Source of the DNA: Bog-756 sp963833585
GTDB lineage: Bacteria > Actinomycetota > Acidimicrobiia > Acidimicrobiales > RAAP-2
Assembly: GCA_963833585.1 (NCBI GenBank)
Contig: CAWHYF010000004.1
Span: 62,001-126,000 of the forward strand
DNA length: 64,000 nucleotides
Direction: 5' to 3'
A model generated the notes under the pieces. That model ran no database searches, had not been told where the DNA came from, and saw only the letters and a program-made list of their open reading frames with translations. This document shows, piece after piece, positions 36,900 through 46,698 of this stretch (positions are counted from its first letter, which is position 1; each line of letters begins with the position of its first letter). The translations under genes were made by a program, and so were the position numbers.

Positions 36900-38264
36900 A
36901 TGCGCAACCCCATGTTCGTCCACGACGAGGAGCTCACGACCCTTGTCCTCGACTACTGCCGGTGGCGCCTGGCGCTCGACCCGGTCCCGCTCGACTACGG
37001 CGGCGCCCAGGCGGAGTCCCTGGATGCCAGCCTCGAGGGTCTGATCAATCCGGAGGGCACCGACGCCGCCCGCATCATGGAGATCTTCGAACATGACCTG
37101 GCCACCGCGGTGGTGTCGTGCGACAGCCCCAGGTTCCTCTCCTTCATCCCGGCGGCGCCGACCAAGGCGTCCCTGCTCTTCGACATGGTGGTGGCATGCT
37201 CCTCACTGCAGGGGACGTCATGGATGGAGGCGGCGGGAGCCGTGGCGGCCGAGAACCAGGCCCTGGGGGTCCTGGCCGGGTTGGCCGGGCTCCCGGACGG
37301 GGCCGGGGGCTGCTTCGTCTCCGGCGGGTCGGCCGGCAACCTGTCGGCCCTCATGGTGGCCCGGGACACCGTCACCCACCGCTTGGGAGACCGGGCCCCC
37401 GCCCAGCCCTTGGTGGCCATCGGCGAGGAAGCCCACTCCTCGGTGGGCAAATCGCTCCGGGTCCTCGGGGTCGAACCCCTCCTGGTTCCGTGCGACGACC
37501 ACCGCTTGACCGGGGCCGCGCTGGCCGGGGCCCTCGACAGCCACCCGCGTGCCGCCGACGTGATCGCCGTCGTGGCCACGGGTGGCACGACCAACGCCGG
37601 GATCGTCGACGACCTGGCCGGCGTCGGGCGGATCGCCCGTGACCGGTCACTGTGGTTCCACGTCGACGGTGCCTACGGGTGTGCCGCCCTGTTCGCCCCC
37701 TCGGCGCGGCACCGCTTCGACGGGATGGAGCTGGCCGACTCGTTCGTGGTGGACCCGCACAAGTGGCTCTTCGCCCCCTTCGACTGCGCCGCCCTCCTCT
37801 ACCGGGAGCCCCGGCTGGCCAAGGCGGTTCACACTCAGGACGCCTCGTATCTCAACGTGATGCACAGCGACGAGCGCGACGAGTGGAATCCCAGCGACTA
37901 CGCCTTCCACCTCACCCGTCGAGCCCGCGGCCTACCCCTCTGGTTCTCGCTGGCCGTCTACGGCACAGACGCCTACCGCGATGCCATCGAAACCGTGCTC
38001 GCCGCCACCCAGCAGACGGCCGACCTGGTCGAACGGGCCCCGCACCTCGAGCTGGTGAGGCGACCAGAGCTGTCGGTGGTCCTCTTCCGGCGTAGGGGGT
38101 GGGGCTGGGACGACTACCAGCAGTGGTCAGCCCGGCTGCTGAAGGACCAGGTCGGGTTCGTGGTGCCCACGCTGTGGGAGGGGCAGCCGGTCGGTCGTCT
38201 GGCCCTGCTCCACCCCGACACCAACCTGGCCATGATCGAGGAGATCATCGGCTCGATGGCCTGA
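36900..38264 (+). CDS. PLP-dependent group II decarboxylase (aromatic amino acid/glutamate type)
   Basis: A 454-residue cytosolic decarboxylase. The ATG (MRNPMFVHDEE) follows AAGGA at good spacing. The PLP site shows 'SGGSAGNLSALMVAR', the His of GEEAHSS, HVDGAYG (Asp to the pyridine N) and the Schiff-base Lys in 'VVDPHKWLF'. Length and order match the DOPA/tyrosine/tryptophan decarboxylase branch; substrate specificity cannot be read. The gene stands alone, 115 bases after the methyltransferase fragment. It probably makes a biogenic amine or serves in amine-linked metabolism. Confidence 0.88.
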   Translation: MRNPMFVHDEELTTLVLDYCRWRLALDPVPLDYGGAQAESLDASLEGLINPEGTDAARIMEIFEHDLATAVVSCDSPRFLSFIPAAPTKASLLFDMVVACSSLQGTSWMEAAGAVAAENQALGVLAGLAGLPDGAGGCFVSGGSAGNLSALMVARDTVTHRLGDRAPAQPLVAIGEEAHSSVGKSLRVLGVEPLLVPCDDHRLTGAALAGALDSHPRAADVIAVVATGGTTNAGIVDDLAGVGRIARDRSLWFHVDGAYGCAALFAPSARHRFDGMELADSFVVDPHKWLFAPFDCAALLYREPRLAKAVHTQDASYLNVMHSDERDEWNPSDYAFHLTRRARGLPLWFSLAVYGTDAYRDAIETVLAATQQTADLVERAPHLELVRRPELSVVLFRRRGWGWDDYQQWSARLLKDQVGFVVPTLWEGQPVGRLALLHPDTNLAMIEEIIGSMA

Positions 38265-38381
38265 CGGCCCCGATCCGAACGGTGGGCCGGGCCGTCGAAC
38301 ACGGCCGTGCGCCACGGGATCCGTCCCTCCGGTACGGTTGCGGAGAGGCAAGGGGGGTGGTGCATCACCATCCGCGGCGAC

Positions 38382-41300
38382 ATGTCCCCAACCGAGCGTG
38401 GAGCAGTCGGCAACGGCGACGGCACCCTCCGTCCGGACCTGTCCGGTGACGGAGGGCACCCGCTCGCGCCCTATTTTCCTCGCCTGACCATCGACTGGCT
38501 ACACAACTCGCCGGAGGTCTGCTCCCGCGAGGTCACCGGCACCGTGGCCTTCGTCGACATCTCCGGATTCACCAAGCTGTCCGAGGGGCTGGCCAAACAC
38601 GGCAAGGTGGGGGCCGAGGAGCTGACTGCCACCATCGGGACCTGCTTCGTGGCCCTGCTGGACCTGGCCGTCGCCAACGGTGGCCGTCTCCTAAAGTTCG
38701 GCGGCGACGCCCTGCTCCTACTGTTCACCGGCGAGGCCCACGAGGCCCGGGCCTGCCGGGCGGCAGTCGAGATGCGCCGACAACTCCGGGTCGTGGGACG
38801 GCTGACCGTGCTGGGCCAACGGGTGTCCCTTCGGATGTCGGTCGGGATCCACAGCGGGCGATTCCACTTCTTCCTGGTCGGCGACTCGCACCGCGAGCTC
38901 ATCGTGACCGGTCCCGCCGCCAGCACCACCGTCGCCATGGAGGGCACGGCGGACGCCGGTGAGATCGTCATCAGCGGGGACACGGCCCGCGCCTTGCGGC
39001 CGGGGGCGGTCGGCCGACCCAAGGGCTCCGGCTTCCTGTTGCGACGCCCTCCGGCAGTGCCCCGCGACTCCTTCGTGCCGTTCGAAGTCGTGCAGCCCGG
39101 GGTGGAGCTCATCCGGGGTATTCCGGTGGGCCTGCGCGAGACCCTGACCAGCGCTCACCAGGAGTCCGAGCACCGCCGGGTGACCGTGGCCTTCCTCCAC
39201 TTCGACGGGACCGACGCCCTTATCGAACACGAGGGTCCCTCGGTCACCGCCGAACGCCTCGAGGCGCTGGTGTCCATCGTCCAGCGGGCCGCCGACCGAC
39301 AGGAGGTGGCATTCCTGGCCACCGACGTCGATCGGGACGGTGGAAAGATCATCCTCACCGCCGGGGCTCCGTCCACCTCGGGCGACGACGAACACCGCAT
39401 GCTGCTGGCCGTGCGGGAGATCATGGACGCCGGGCCGCCCCTTACCGTGCGGATCGGCGTCAACCGGGGCTCGGTCTTCGTGGGGGAGGTCGGCCCCCCC
39501 TACCGTCGGACCTTCACCGTGATGGGTGACGCCGTCAACCTCGCCGCCCGGCTGATGGCCAAAGCGGAGCCCGGACAGATCCTGACCACCCCTGACGTGC
39601 TGTCACGGTCCCAGACCGGCTTCGCCGCGGTCGAACTGGAGCCGTTCTTGGTCAAGGGCAAGGCCAGGCCGGTCCGAGCGGTCAGCGTGGGCGCCATCAC
39701 CGGGGTGAGGAGGGTGGGGCTCACCGGGGACCTTCCCTTCGTCGGGCGGGACCACGAGGTCAAGACCCTCACCCCGTTGGTGCAGCGGGCCTCCGACGGC
39801 CGGGGCGCGCTCATCGAGATCGTCGGGGAGGCCGGCGTGGGAAAGTCCCGGCTGCTCCAGAGGCTCCGGGAACTGACCGCCGACCGGGCCCAGCTGGCTG
39901 TGGTGTGCGAGCGGTACGACTCGGCCACGCCCTATCACGTGATCCGACCGCTCCTCCGGGAGCTCCTCGATCTACCGTCCGAAGGATCCGATGACGCTGC
40001 CGCCCAGCAGTTCCTGGCCGCGGTGGCCGAGCGGGCACCCGCGTTGCTGCCCTGGGCGCCGCTGATCGCCCGGGCCGTGGACCTCTCCCTTCCCGACACG
40101 CCTGAGACCCGGGAGCTCGAAGAGGAGTTTCGCCGGGCCCGGTTGGCCGACGTCATACTCGAGCTGCTCGGCTACCTTCTGCCCCAGTCGGGCCTCCTGT
40201 CGGTGGAGGACGCCCACTTCATGGACGAGGCCTCGGCCGATCTGTTCGGGACCCTGGCCGCGTCGGTGGGAGCCATCTCCTGGCTCATCTGCGTGACCCG
40301 ACGCGACGTGGAGACCGGGTTCGTCGGGGCTGCTGACTGCACGCGCCTCGAGCTGGGCCCGCTCGACGACGACCAGGCCACCCAGTTGGCCGAGCTGGCC
40401 ACCCACGACACGCCGCTGGCGGCGAACGAGCTCGGGCTGTTGGTGGAGCGCTCGGGCGGCAACCCGCTGTTCCTCCGTGAGCTCCTCACGGCCACGATGG
40501 GAGGGGCCTCGGTCGACGCCCTCCCGGATTCCGTCGAGGAAGTCGTGGCCACGCGCATCGACCGGCTTGCCCGACACGACCGTCACCTACTCCGCCGGCT
40601 GTCGGTCCTCGGCCCGTCCGCCTCGCTCGACCTGCTCCGCGAGGTGGTGGACGACCTGCCCGGTCCCGACGACCCCGCCTGGGATCGACTGAGTGGCTTT
40701 ATCTCCTGGGACGGTCCGGGCATCCTGCGCTTCCGGAACGGGCTCCTGCGGGACACCGCCTACGACGGACTCACGTTCAGTCTCAGGCGTGAGCTCCACA
40801 ACCGGGCCGGGGACAGCATCCTGGCGGCCACTGAACTGGCGCGGGACGAGCAGCCGGAGCTCCTCTCGTTCCACTACCTCCACGCCCAACGCTGGGCCGA
40901 AGCCTGGTCCTATGCCATCGAGGCGGCCGGGTGGGCCGCCTCCGTCTACGCCAACTATGAGGCGGCCGCCCTCTACGAGCGGGCCATCGCCGCCGGCCGA
41001 CGCCTGCCCGACCTGAGCCGCCGGGACCTATTGGGCGTCTGCGAGGCACTGGGGGACGCCCGGAACCGCATCGGTGAGTATGCCGAGGCCGCCTCGGCCT
41101 ACCAGGCGGCCCGGCGCCTGGCCGGCGACGACGCGGTCACCGACGCGCGTCTGATGATGAAGTTGGCCCGAGTCCAGGGCTGGCTGGCCCGCTACGCCAA
41201 TGCGCTTCGGTGGATCACGAAGGGCCTCCGGTCCCTCGACGGGGTGGAGGGAATCGAAGCCGCTCGGCAGCAGGCGGCCCTCCTCAGCTGGTACGGCCGT

Positions 41301-42305
41301 TTCTGCCAGGAGGCGGGCCGACATACCCGCGCCATCAAGTGGTGCACGATGGCGGTCGAGGTGGCCGAAGCGGCCGGCGAGCAGGTGGCGCTGGCCGAGG
41401 CACTTCGGGTCATTGATTGGGCGACGCTGGAGTTGGGACAGCTCGAGAACCCGGCCAACTCGGAGCGAGCCCTGGCCATCTACGAGGAGCTTGACGACCT
41501 CCCCAACCAGGCACACGTGCTCAACTCCCTCGGCATCTACGCCTACTTCCGGGGAGCGTGGGCCGAAGCCCTCGAGCTCTATCAACGTGCGCAGGCCCTG
41601 CATCGGAGGACAGGCAACGACGTGGCCGCGGCCTTCCAGGTCTTCAACGTTGGTGAGGTCGCACTCGACCAGGGACGTTTCGACGTCGCCGAAGAACAAT
41701 TCAAGGTGGTCTCGCGCTCCTGGCGGGCGGCGGGCTACCGGTCGGGGGTGGCGGACGTGCTCGGCAAGTTCGCCCGCGTGGCCATGGGTCGCGGCCAGTT
41801 CGACGAGGCGCTGCGTCTGTTCGGGGAGTCGATCGACGAGTTCACCGACATCGGGAGTCTCGCCGACATCCTCGAGGCCCGGGCGTGGATGGCCGCCTGC
41901 CTGCTACTGAGCGGACAGGGCGTCGCCGCGCTGGCCGAGGCCGACGAGGGCCTGGCCAAGGCTCGCGGCCTCGGAGGAGTGCCCCCGCAGGTCCCTCTGC
42001 TGCAGCGGGTCCGAGGAGCCATCCTGATGAGATCCGGACAACCCGAGGCGGCCCTGGAAGCCCTCGAGGCGAGCCTGCGGGCGGCTCGGACCCGGGGAGC
42101 CCAGCACGAGGAGGCCCTCACCCTCGAGGTCATGGCGGAATGCGCCACCGGCATCTCGAAGGGAGAACGGGAGAAGCTCCGCAACGTTGCCTCGACCGCC
42201 CTGACCCAACTGGGTGTGGTCTGGACTCCCGATCTGTTGGGAGTGTCGACCGGGCAATCCAGACGTGCCGAGCCGGCCGCGGGGGCAGTGGCTTCCCCAC
42301 AGTGA
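38382..42305 (+). CDS. Tandem class III cyclase, ATPase and TPR protein (soluble adenylyl cyclase-like)
   Basis: About 1,307 residues. Start ATG at 38382 (MSPTERGAVG); an in-frame GTG at 38307 is possible but the added stretch is not protein-like. The first cyclase domain (~50-200) has the metal Asp pair in FVDISGF and KFGGDALLLLF. The second (~255-440) is shaped 'VTVAFLHFDGTD', 'DVDRDGGKIILTAGAP', 'RTFTVMGDAVNLAARLM', keeping Asn/Arg but lacking a clear metal pair. A P-loop follows at ~485 (GEAGVGKSRLL) with a NACHT/AAA-like ATPase, then many TPRs from ~830 to the end. C1-C2-ATPase-TPR is the order of mammalian ADCY10 and some bacterial relatives. It would make cAMP, perhaps in response to bicarbonate or protein partners (inference). 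Confidence 0.85.
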   Translation: MSPTERGAVGNGDGTLRPDLSGDGGHPLAPYFPRLTIDWLHNSPEVCSREVTGTVAFVDISGFTKLSEGLAKHGKVGAEELTATIGTCFVALLDLAVANGGRLLKFGGDALLLLFTGEAHEARACRAAVEMRRQLRVVGRLTVLGQRVSLRMSVGIHSGRFHFFLVGDSHRELIVTGPAASTTVAMEGTADAGEIVISGDTARALRPGAVGRPKGSGFLLRRPPAVPRDSFVPFEVVQPGVELIRGIPVGLRETLTSAHQESEHRRVTVAFLHFDGTDALIEHEGPSVTAERLEALVSIVQRAADRQEVAFLATDVDRDGGKIILTAGAPSTSGDDEHRMLLAVREIMDAGPPLTVRIGVNRGSVFVGEVGPPYRRTFTVMGDAVNLAARLMAKAEPGQILTTPDVLSRSQTGFAAVELEPFLVKGKARPVRAVSVGAITGVRRVGLTGDLPFVGRDHEVKTLTPLVQRASDGRGALIEIVGEAGVGKSRLLQRLRELTADRAQLAVVCERYDSATPYHVIRPLLRELLDLPSEGSDDAAAQQFLAAVAERAPALLPWAPLIARAVDLSLPDTPETRELEEEFRRARLADVILELLGYLLPQSGLLSVEDAHFMDEASADLFGTLAASVGAISWLICVTRRDVETGFVGAADCTRLELGPLDDDQATQLAELATHDTPLAANELGLLVERSGGNPLFLRELLTATMGGASVDALPDSVEEVVATRIDRLARHDRHLLRRLSVLGPSASLDLLREVVDDLPGPDDPAWDRLSGFISWDGPGILRFRNGLLRDTAYDGLTFSLRRELHNRAGDSILAATELARDEQPELLSFHYLHAQRWAEAWSYAIEAAGWAASVYANYEAAALYERAIAAGRRLPDLSRRDLLGVCEALGDARNRIGEYAEAASAYQAARRLAGDDAVTDARLMMKLARVQGWLARYANALRWITKGLRSLDGVEGIEAARQQAALLSWYGRFCQEAGRHTRAIKWCTMAVEVAEAAGEQVALAEALRVIDWATLELGQLENPANSERALAIYEELDDLPNQAHVLNSLGIYAYFRGAWAEALELYQRAQALHRRTGNDVAAAFQVFNVGEVALDQGRFDVAEEQFKVVSRSWRAAGYRSGVADVLGKFARVAMGRGQFDEALRLFGESIDEFTDIGSLADILEARAWMAACLLLSGQGVAALAEADEGLAKARGLGGVPPQVPLLQRVRGAILMRSGQPEAALEALEASLRAARTRGAQHEEALTLEVMAECATGISKGEREKLRNVASTALTQLGVVWTPDLLGVSTGQSRRAEPAAGAVASPQ

Positions 42306-42458
42306 GCGACTCGCCGCGCTAGGCGTTCGGAGCAACCGCTGAGTTGACGGCACCTGCCGCCCACCGCTACCTTCGCAACCAGCACTGGTGTCCCCGCGGG
42401 AGCGTGTGCCACCTCCTTCCTTGGCGGGAAACACCTCCCTTGGTGAAAGGACATTCCC

Positions 42459-43397
42459 ATGGATATGGCCAGGTACCTGAGAGGAAGGTGTGCCGTCGCA
42501 GCATTGGCGGTCTTGATGGCCACGGGGGTTGTAGTGGCCACGGCGCCGACGGTCGGCGGAGCCAGCGTGAGGGGCTCCCACGTGAGGACGAGCGCCGTCA
42601 GCGGAACTGACCATGACTCGGATCTCAAGGTCAGCGTTCCGTCCCTCTCCTCCACGGTCGGGACGCCGATTTCCCAGACCGTCGCCACCTTCACCGATCC
42701 ACCTGACACCGACCTTTCCACCGCGTACACCGCGTCGATCGACTGGGGAGACGGCACCGCGGCCACACCGGGTTCGATCAGCCAACCGGGAGGGTCGGGG
42801 ACCGACTACGCCGTCGACGGGTCACACACCTACACCGCCGCGGCCTCCTACACCGTGACCGTCACCGTGCTCGAACCGCGGTCCGCGGACCACGAGACAG
42901 GGACCGGCACCGGAACCGCGTCGGTGGCCGGCCAGGTCATCACGTGCTCCGGATCGAGTTGCTCGGGAAGCGTGACCAGCGGACCGGAGACCTTGGCGCT
43001 GAAGGCCCAGTCCAGCACGGGATCCATCACTATCGCCCTCGACAACGGTTCCTTGACCTGTTCGGGCACCTACCGCCACGCTCCCTTGATCGCCACGGAG
43101 ATCCCGACCGGTGTAAACCCCAACAAGCCCATTCACGTGAAGGTGACGTTCCCCCGGAGCGACCTGGTGGGTACCACGGGTCCGGTGGAGGTCTGCTATC
43201 AGTCCACTTCGAGCCACACCTTCGTGGACATCAACGGGCAGACGGTGCCGCCGGGCAACGTGGGTCTGCTCCCGTTGTGCGCAGCGCTCTCGGGAAAACC
43301 CAAGCTGGGCCCGTGCCTCGTGCGGGCCATCTCGACCGCACACATGACGATCAATGAGAGGCTACTGATCCCGCCGGATGACCCGCGGCACAGTTAG
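42459..43397 (+). CDS. Secreted PKD-like domain protein
   Basis: A 312-residue secreted protein. The ATG is preceded by AAAGGA seven bases upstream. The signal peptide (RCAVAALAVLMATGVVVATA) is followed by a PKD/Ig-like domain at ~50-140, marked by 'ASIDWGDGTAATPG' and 'VDGSHTYTAAASYTVTVTV'. A second domain (~155-312) is Ser/Thr-rich with eight Cys, including 'ITCSGSSCSGS', which may form disulfides. No catalytic motif. Probably a surface or adhesive protein. It is monocistronic, with a hairpin downstream. Confidence 0.78.
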   Translation: MDMARYLRGRCAVAALAVLMATGVVVATAPTVGGASVRGSHVRTSAVSGTDHDSDLKVSVPSLSSTVGTPISQTVATFTDPPDTDLSTAYTASIDWGDGTAATPGSISQPGGSGTDYAVDGSHTYTAAASYTVTVTVLEPRSADHETGTGTGTASVAGQVITCSGSSCSGSVTSGPETLALKAQSSTGSITIALDNGSLTCSGTYRHAPLIATEIPTGVNPNKPIHVKVTFPRSDLVGTTGPVEVCYQSTSSHTFVDINGQTVPPGNVGLLPLCAALSGKPKLGPCLVRAISTAHMTINERLLIPPDDPRHS

Positions 43398-43520
43398 GAC
43401 GCCATCCCTCCACAGCCATTTGACCGTGGCCCTACCCGGGCAGGCTGGCCCTCATCTCCTGCTTTCGGCCGTTGCACCGAGCCAGAACGGACGACGCCTT
43501 TTCCTGGGACATGGTGCTGG

Positions 43521-43540
43521 GGGCGGTTTGCAGCCCGCCC
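43521..43540. terminator. Hairpin between convergent genes
   Basis: GGGCGG-(TTTGCAGC)-CCGCCC forms a six-pair GC stem in the 229-base gap between the convergent PKD-like and NTF2-like genes. With no U-tract this is only a plausible actinobacterial-type terminator. Nothing else is seen in the gap. Confidence 0.35.
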
Positions 43541-43626
43541 GCCGCTCCGCCTCCCCCCGGAGAAGGTTGACGGAGTATGCCGAGGCCATCTACGGCTTCG
43601 GGACCTGATTCCTGCCTGGCTGACGG

Positions 43627-44049
43627 TCAGATGTAGCCCTGCATGATGTGCTCCACCCACCAGCCCGGCGCCACGTTCATCAGGGTCTGGAGGTCCCAGT
43701 AGTCCCACCACCTGACGATGGCCCCGTCGCGGAACTGGTGCACCGAGACGAACGGGAGGGTGACCTCCTCCCCGGTGTGCCACCGCCAGGTCTCTGCGTG
43801 CTCGGTCACCACCGTGTCACCCTCGGCCACCATGAGCCGCAGGTGGTGCTCGTATCCGGAGATGCGCTCCAGACCGAGACGCAGGCGAGCCACGATCTGC
43901 TCCGGCCCACGGGCCACGTCGTCCTCAGGGGACGGCACGTCGGTGTATTCGCTGTCCGGGCCGAAGAACCGGTGGATGGCATCCCAGTCCCGCTCGTACA
44001 GCGCATTCCAGAACCCCTCCACCTGCTGCTTGTTGGACTCGGTGCTCAC
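43627..44049 (-). CDS. NTF2-fold protein (limonene-1,2-epoxide hydrolase-like)
   Basis: A 140-residue protein of the SnoaL/NTF2 fold. The GTG at 44049 is chosen because GGAGGA sits six bases upstream (an in-frame ATG at 44064 lies before that site). The sequence opens 'QQVEGFWNALYERDWDAI', then FFGPDSEYTDVP, 'MVAEGDTVVTEHAETWRW' and 'FRDGAIVRWWDYWDLQTL'. The Asp/Arg/Asp-rich pocket region resembles limonene-epoxide hydrolase relatives, though function in this fold varies widely. It is alone on its strand and divergent from the next, membrane-anchored gene. Confidence 0.78.
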   Translation of the reverse strand: MSTESNKQQVEGFWNALYERDWDAIHRFFGPDSEYTDVPSPEDDVARGPEQIVARLRLGLERISGYEHHLRLMVAEGDTVVTEHAETWRWHTGEEVTLPFVSVHQFRDGAIVRWWDYWDLQTLMNVAPGWWVEHIMQGYI

Positions 44050-44154
44050 GGTGGATCCTCCCATCGGGACGGCATCGGCGGGGCCATGATGACACGGCCG
44101 CCCGCCGCGTCGCCCGGTGCTGGTACCGGCAGAGGGCGGGCGGTTCGCCTTACC

Positions 44155-44965
44155 ATGCGTCGTGATCATGGACGGTCCCGTGCCCAGTCCGGCCAGCAGC
44201 GACGGCGCTCGGCGCCGGCCGGGTGGCCGGTGAGGGTGCGGCCCCGCACCCGAGCGGTGACCGTGCTTGTCGTCGTGGCCATCACCGGCCTGGTGGTAGC
44301 CGTGGTGGCCAGCGTGTACCGGTCGGCCACCCCGGCCCCGACCAGCGCTCAGCGACCGGGGACGGCCTCGTCGGGCCCGACCACCACCGCTCCCTCGACC
44401 ACCACTGCTCCCGCCGACCAGCACCACGCTCGATCCCGGCACCCTCCCCCAGACCGGGGCGTTCCCCGACGGGTCCGGTCCCGGGTTCGATACCCGTATG
44501 ACCGCGCTGTGGAACGGGGTGGTCTCCGGCTCGGTCCAGCCGGCCCTGCCGGCCTTCTTCCCCGAATCGGCCTACGTGGCGGTGAAGGCTGAGGGCGACC
44601 CGGCCGCAGACTTCACCGGGAGGCTGCTGGAGGAGTACGGCGAGGACCTGGCGGCGGCACACGCCCTTCTCGGCAGCAACGCAGCTGCCGCCAGCCTCGT
44701 CGGCGTGACCGTGGATTCAGCGTACGGCCACTGGGTGCCCCCGGGCACCTGCTTCAACCGGGTGGGCTACTTCGAGGTCCCGAACTCACGGGTGGTGTAC
44801 TCGGTGGGCGGACAGATCTCCTCGTTCGGAATCGCCTCGATGATCTCGTGGCGGGGCGAGTGGTATGTCGTGCACCTGGGATCAGTTCTGCGTTCCGGCT
44901 CCGGGGGCCTGGTGGACGACCCCCGGTCCGGACCGGGGGTCCCGGTCTACTCCGGCACGTGCTGA
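44155..44965 (+). CDS. Membrane-anchored protein of unknown function (frameshifted)
   Basis: About 270 residues. An ATG at 44155 (MRRDHGRSR) or a GTG at 44230 starts a basic cytosolic leader, one membrane helix ('AVTVLVVVAITGLVVAVVAS') and a Pro/Thr linker. The frame shifts by one base near 44416 (TTAPA / TSTTLDPGTLPQ). The second part is a compact extracellular domain: 'MTALWNGVVSGSVQPALP', 'FFPESAYVAVKA', 'GTCFNRVGYFEVPNSRVVY' and 'ASMISWRGEWYVVHLG', ending in Cys. No known family. The pattern (anchor, linker, small alpha/beta domain with two Cys) is common in actinobacterial envelope proteins. The indel is probably an error. Confidence 0.6.
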
Positions 44966-45027
44966 CCCGGTCGGACGGCCCTCCCGTCGACGCCCCGGCC
45001 ACCGCGGCCACTACCATCATCCCCGAC

Positions 45028-45903
45028 GTGGACAAGCGCACCCTCGACAACGGACCAGTCGGCCAGGAGGGTCGTGACGCGGCCCCCCACGGACCGGGCT
45101 CCCTGGACGGCGGCTCCCCCATCGTGGTGAGCGGGGCCACCTACGAGAAGGAGTTGGCCCGACTGCAGACCGAGCTGGTCCGCATGCAGGAGTGGGTGGT
45201 CCACAAAGGGCTGGCGGTGATGGTCATCTTCGAGGGCCGGGACACCGCCGGCAAGGGGGGGACCATCAAGCGGATCATGGAGCGGCTCAACGACCGCTAC
45301 TGCCGGGTGGTGGCGCTCGGCACCCCCACCGACCGCGAGCGGTCCCAGTGGTACTTCCAGCGCTACGTGGCCCACCTCCCCGCCGCCGGCGAGATCGTCC
45401 TCTTCGATCGGAGCTGGTACAACCGGGCCGGGGTGGAGGCGGTCATGGGGTTCTGCACCGAGGAGGAGCACACCGAATTCTTCCGGACCTGTCCACAGAT
45501 CGAGCGGGCCCTGGTCCGCTCGGGGATCATCCTGATCAAGTACTGGCTGTCCCTGAGCGACGAGGAGCAGGAGCACCGCTTCACCGAGCGGATCAACAAC
45601 CCGGGCAAGCGGTGGAAGCTGAGCCCCATGGACCTCGAGGCCCGGGCCCGGTGGGTCGATTACGCCGAGGCCAAGGACGAGATGTTCTCCTACACCGACA
45701 TCAAGGAGGCCCCGTGGTACGTGGTCGACGCCGACAACAAGAAGGCCGCCCGGCTCAACATCATCAGCCACCTCCTGGACGTGGTCCCCTACGAGGCCGT
45801 TCCCCACGAACAGATCGCCCTGCCCCCCCGGCAAAAGCGCAACTACGAACGACCTCCCATCGACAGCCAGACGTGGGTGCCCACCCGCTACGTCGTCAAG
45901 TGA
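45028..45903 (+). CDS. ppk2: Polyphosphate kinase 2, class I type
   Basis: A 291-residue PPK2 that moves phosphate from polyphosphate to nucleoside diphosphates (reversible). The GTG at 45028 (VDKRTLDNGP) is chosen by usual length. Walker A is FEGRDTAGKGGTIKR, the lid and catalytic segment 'FDRSWYNRAGVEAVMGFC', then 'IKYWLSLSDEEQEHRF' and 'WKLSPMDLEARARWVDY', all class I PPK2 hallmarks. There is one PPK2 domain, which favours NDP phosphorylation. Adenylate kinase follows after 42 bases on the same strand, so the pair could regenerate ATP from AMP using polyphosphate. Confidence 0.93.
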   Translation: MDKRTLDNGPVGQEGRDAAPHGPGSLDGGSPIVVSGATYEKELARLQTELVRMQEWVVHKGLAVMVIFEGRDTAGKGGTIKRIMERLNDRYCRVVALGTPTDRERSQWYFQRYVAHLPAAGEIVLFDRSWYNRAGVEAVMGFCTEEEHTEFFRTCPQIERALVRSGIILIKYWLSLSDEEQEHRFTERINNPGKRWKLSPMDLEARARWVDYAEAKDEMFSYTDIKEAPWYVVDADNKKAARLNIISHLLDVVPYEAVPHEQIALPPRQKRNYERPPIDSQTWVPTRYVVK

Positions 45904-45945
45904 TCCGAGCACCGGCGCCGCGGCGAGCCGGACGCTAGGGCCGCC

Positions 45946-46593
45946 GTGCGCAAGTTCATCATCATGGGTATCCAGGGCAGCGGAAAGGGCACCCAGGCCA
46001 AGCTGCTGGCCGATGACCTCGAGCTCGAGCACCTCAGTGTGGGGGACATCTTCCGGTGGAACGTCCAGCACCACACCAAACTCGGCGCACAGGTCAAGCG
46101 GATCATGGCCGCCGGACACCTGGTCCACGACGACCTGGTGGAGTCGGTGGTCCGGGACCGGTTGGCCCAGCACGACTGGAACTTCGGATTCATCATCGAC
46201 GGGTTCCCCCGCACGGCCCGTCAGGCCGAATTCTTCCTCGAGACCTACGACATCGACGGGGTCATCAACCTGTTTCTGCCGGACGAGGCGGTCGCCCGAC
46301 GGGTGCTGGCCCGGCGCCTGTGCTCCCAGTGCGGGCTGGACTACAACCTGATGGCCCACCGACCCCAGCGGGAGGACACCTGCGACGTGTGCCACGGGGC
46401 TCTCCAGGCCAGAACCGACGACAATCCCGAGGCCCTGGCCGTCCGGGTGGCCGAGTACCACGAGGAGACCAGGCCTCTCATCGAGATCTTCGAACGCAAG
46501 GAGTTCGTGGCCACGATCGACGCCACCCTGCCCGTGGAGGAGGTGCAGGACTCCATCCGAGCCCGGTTCTCCCTTCCCCCCGCGGCCCGCTGA
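45946..46593 (+). CDS. adk: Adenylate kinase with zinc-binding LID
   Basis: A 215-residue adenylate kinase (AMP + ATP to 2 ADP). GTG start. The P-loop is GIQGSGKGTQAK, the AMP site 'LEHLSVGDIFRW' and 'FIIDGFPRTARQAEF'. The LID holds a four-Cys zinc site: CSQCGLDYN and DTCDVCHGAL, with DDNPEALAVRV after it. Long-form, zinc-type LID. It is not beside secY or infA, the usual place of the housekeeping adk, but directly after PPK2, so it may be a second, polyphosphate-linked copy. Confidence 0.92.
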   Translation: MRKFIIMGIQGSGKGTQAKLLADDLELEHLSVGDIFRWNVQHHTKLGAQVKRIMAAGHLVHDDLVESVVRDRLAQHDWNFGFIIDGFPRTARQAEFFLETYDIDGVINLFLPDEAVARRVLARRLCSQCGLDYNLMAHRPQREDTCDVCHGALQARTDDNPEALAVRVAEYHEETRPLIEIFERKEFVATIDATLPVEEVQDSIRARFSLPPAAR

Positions 46594-46698
46594 CCGACCC
46601 CGATCCATGGGCTCACCGCCGGCCGTGGTGTCCTACGCTGCCAGCATGGAAGCGGCCGTCCGGGCGGCCCGGACGGAGTGGGACAGGGACTGGGGACC

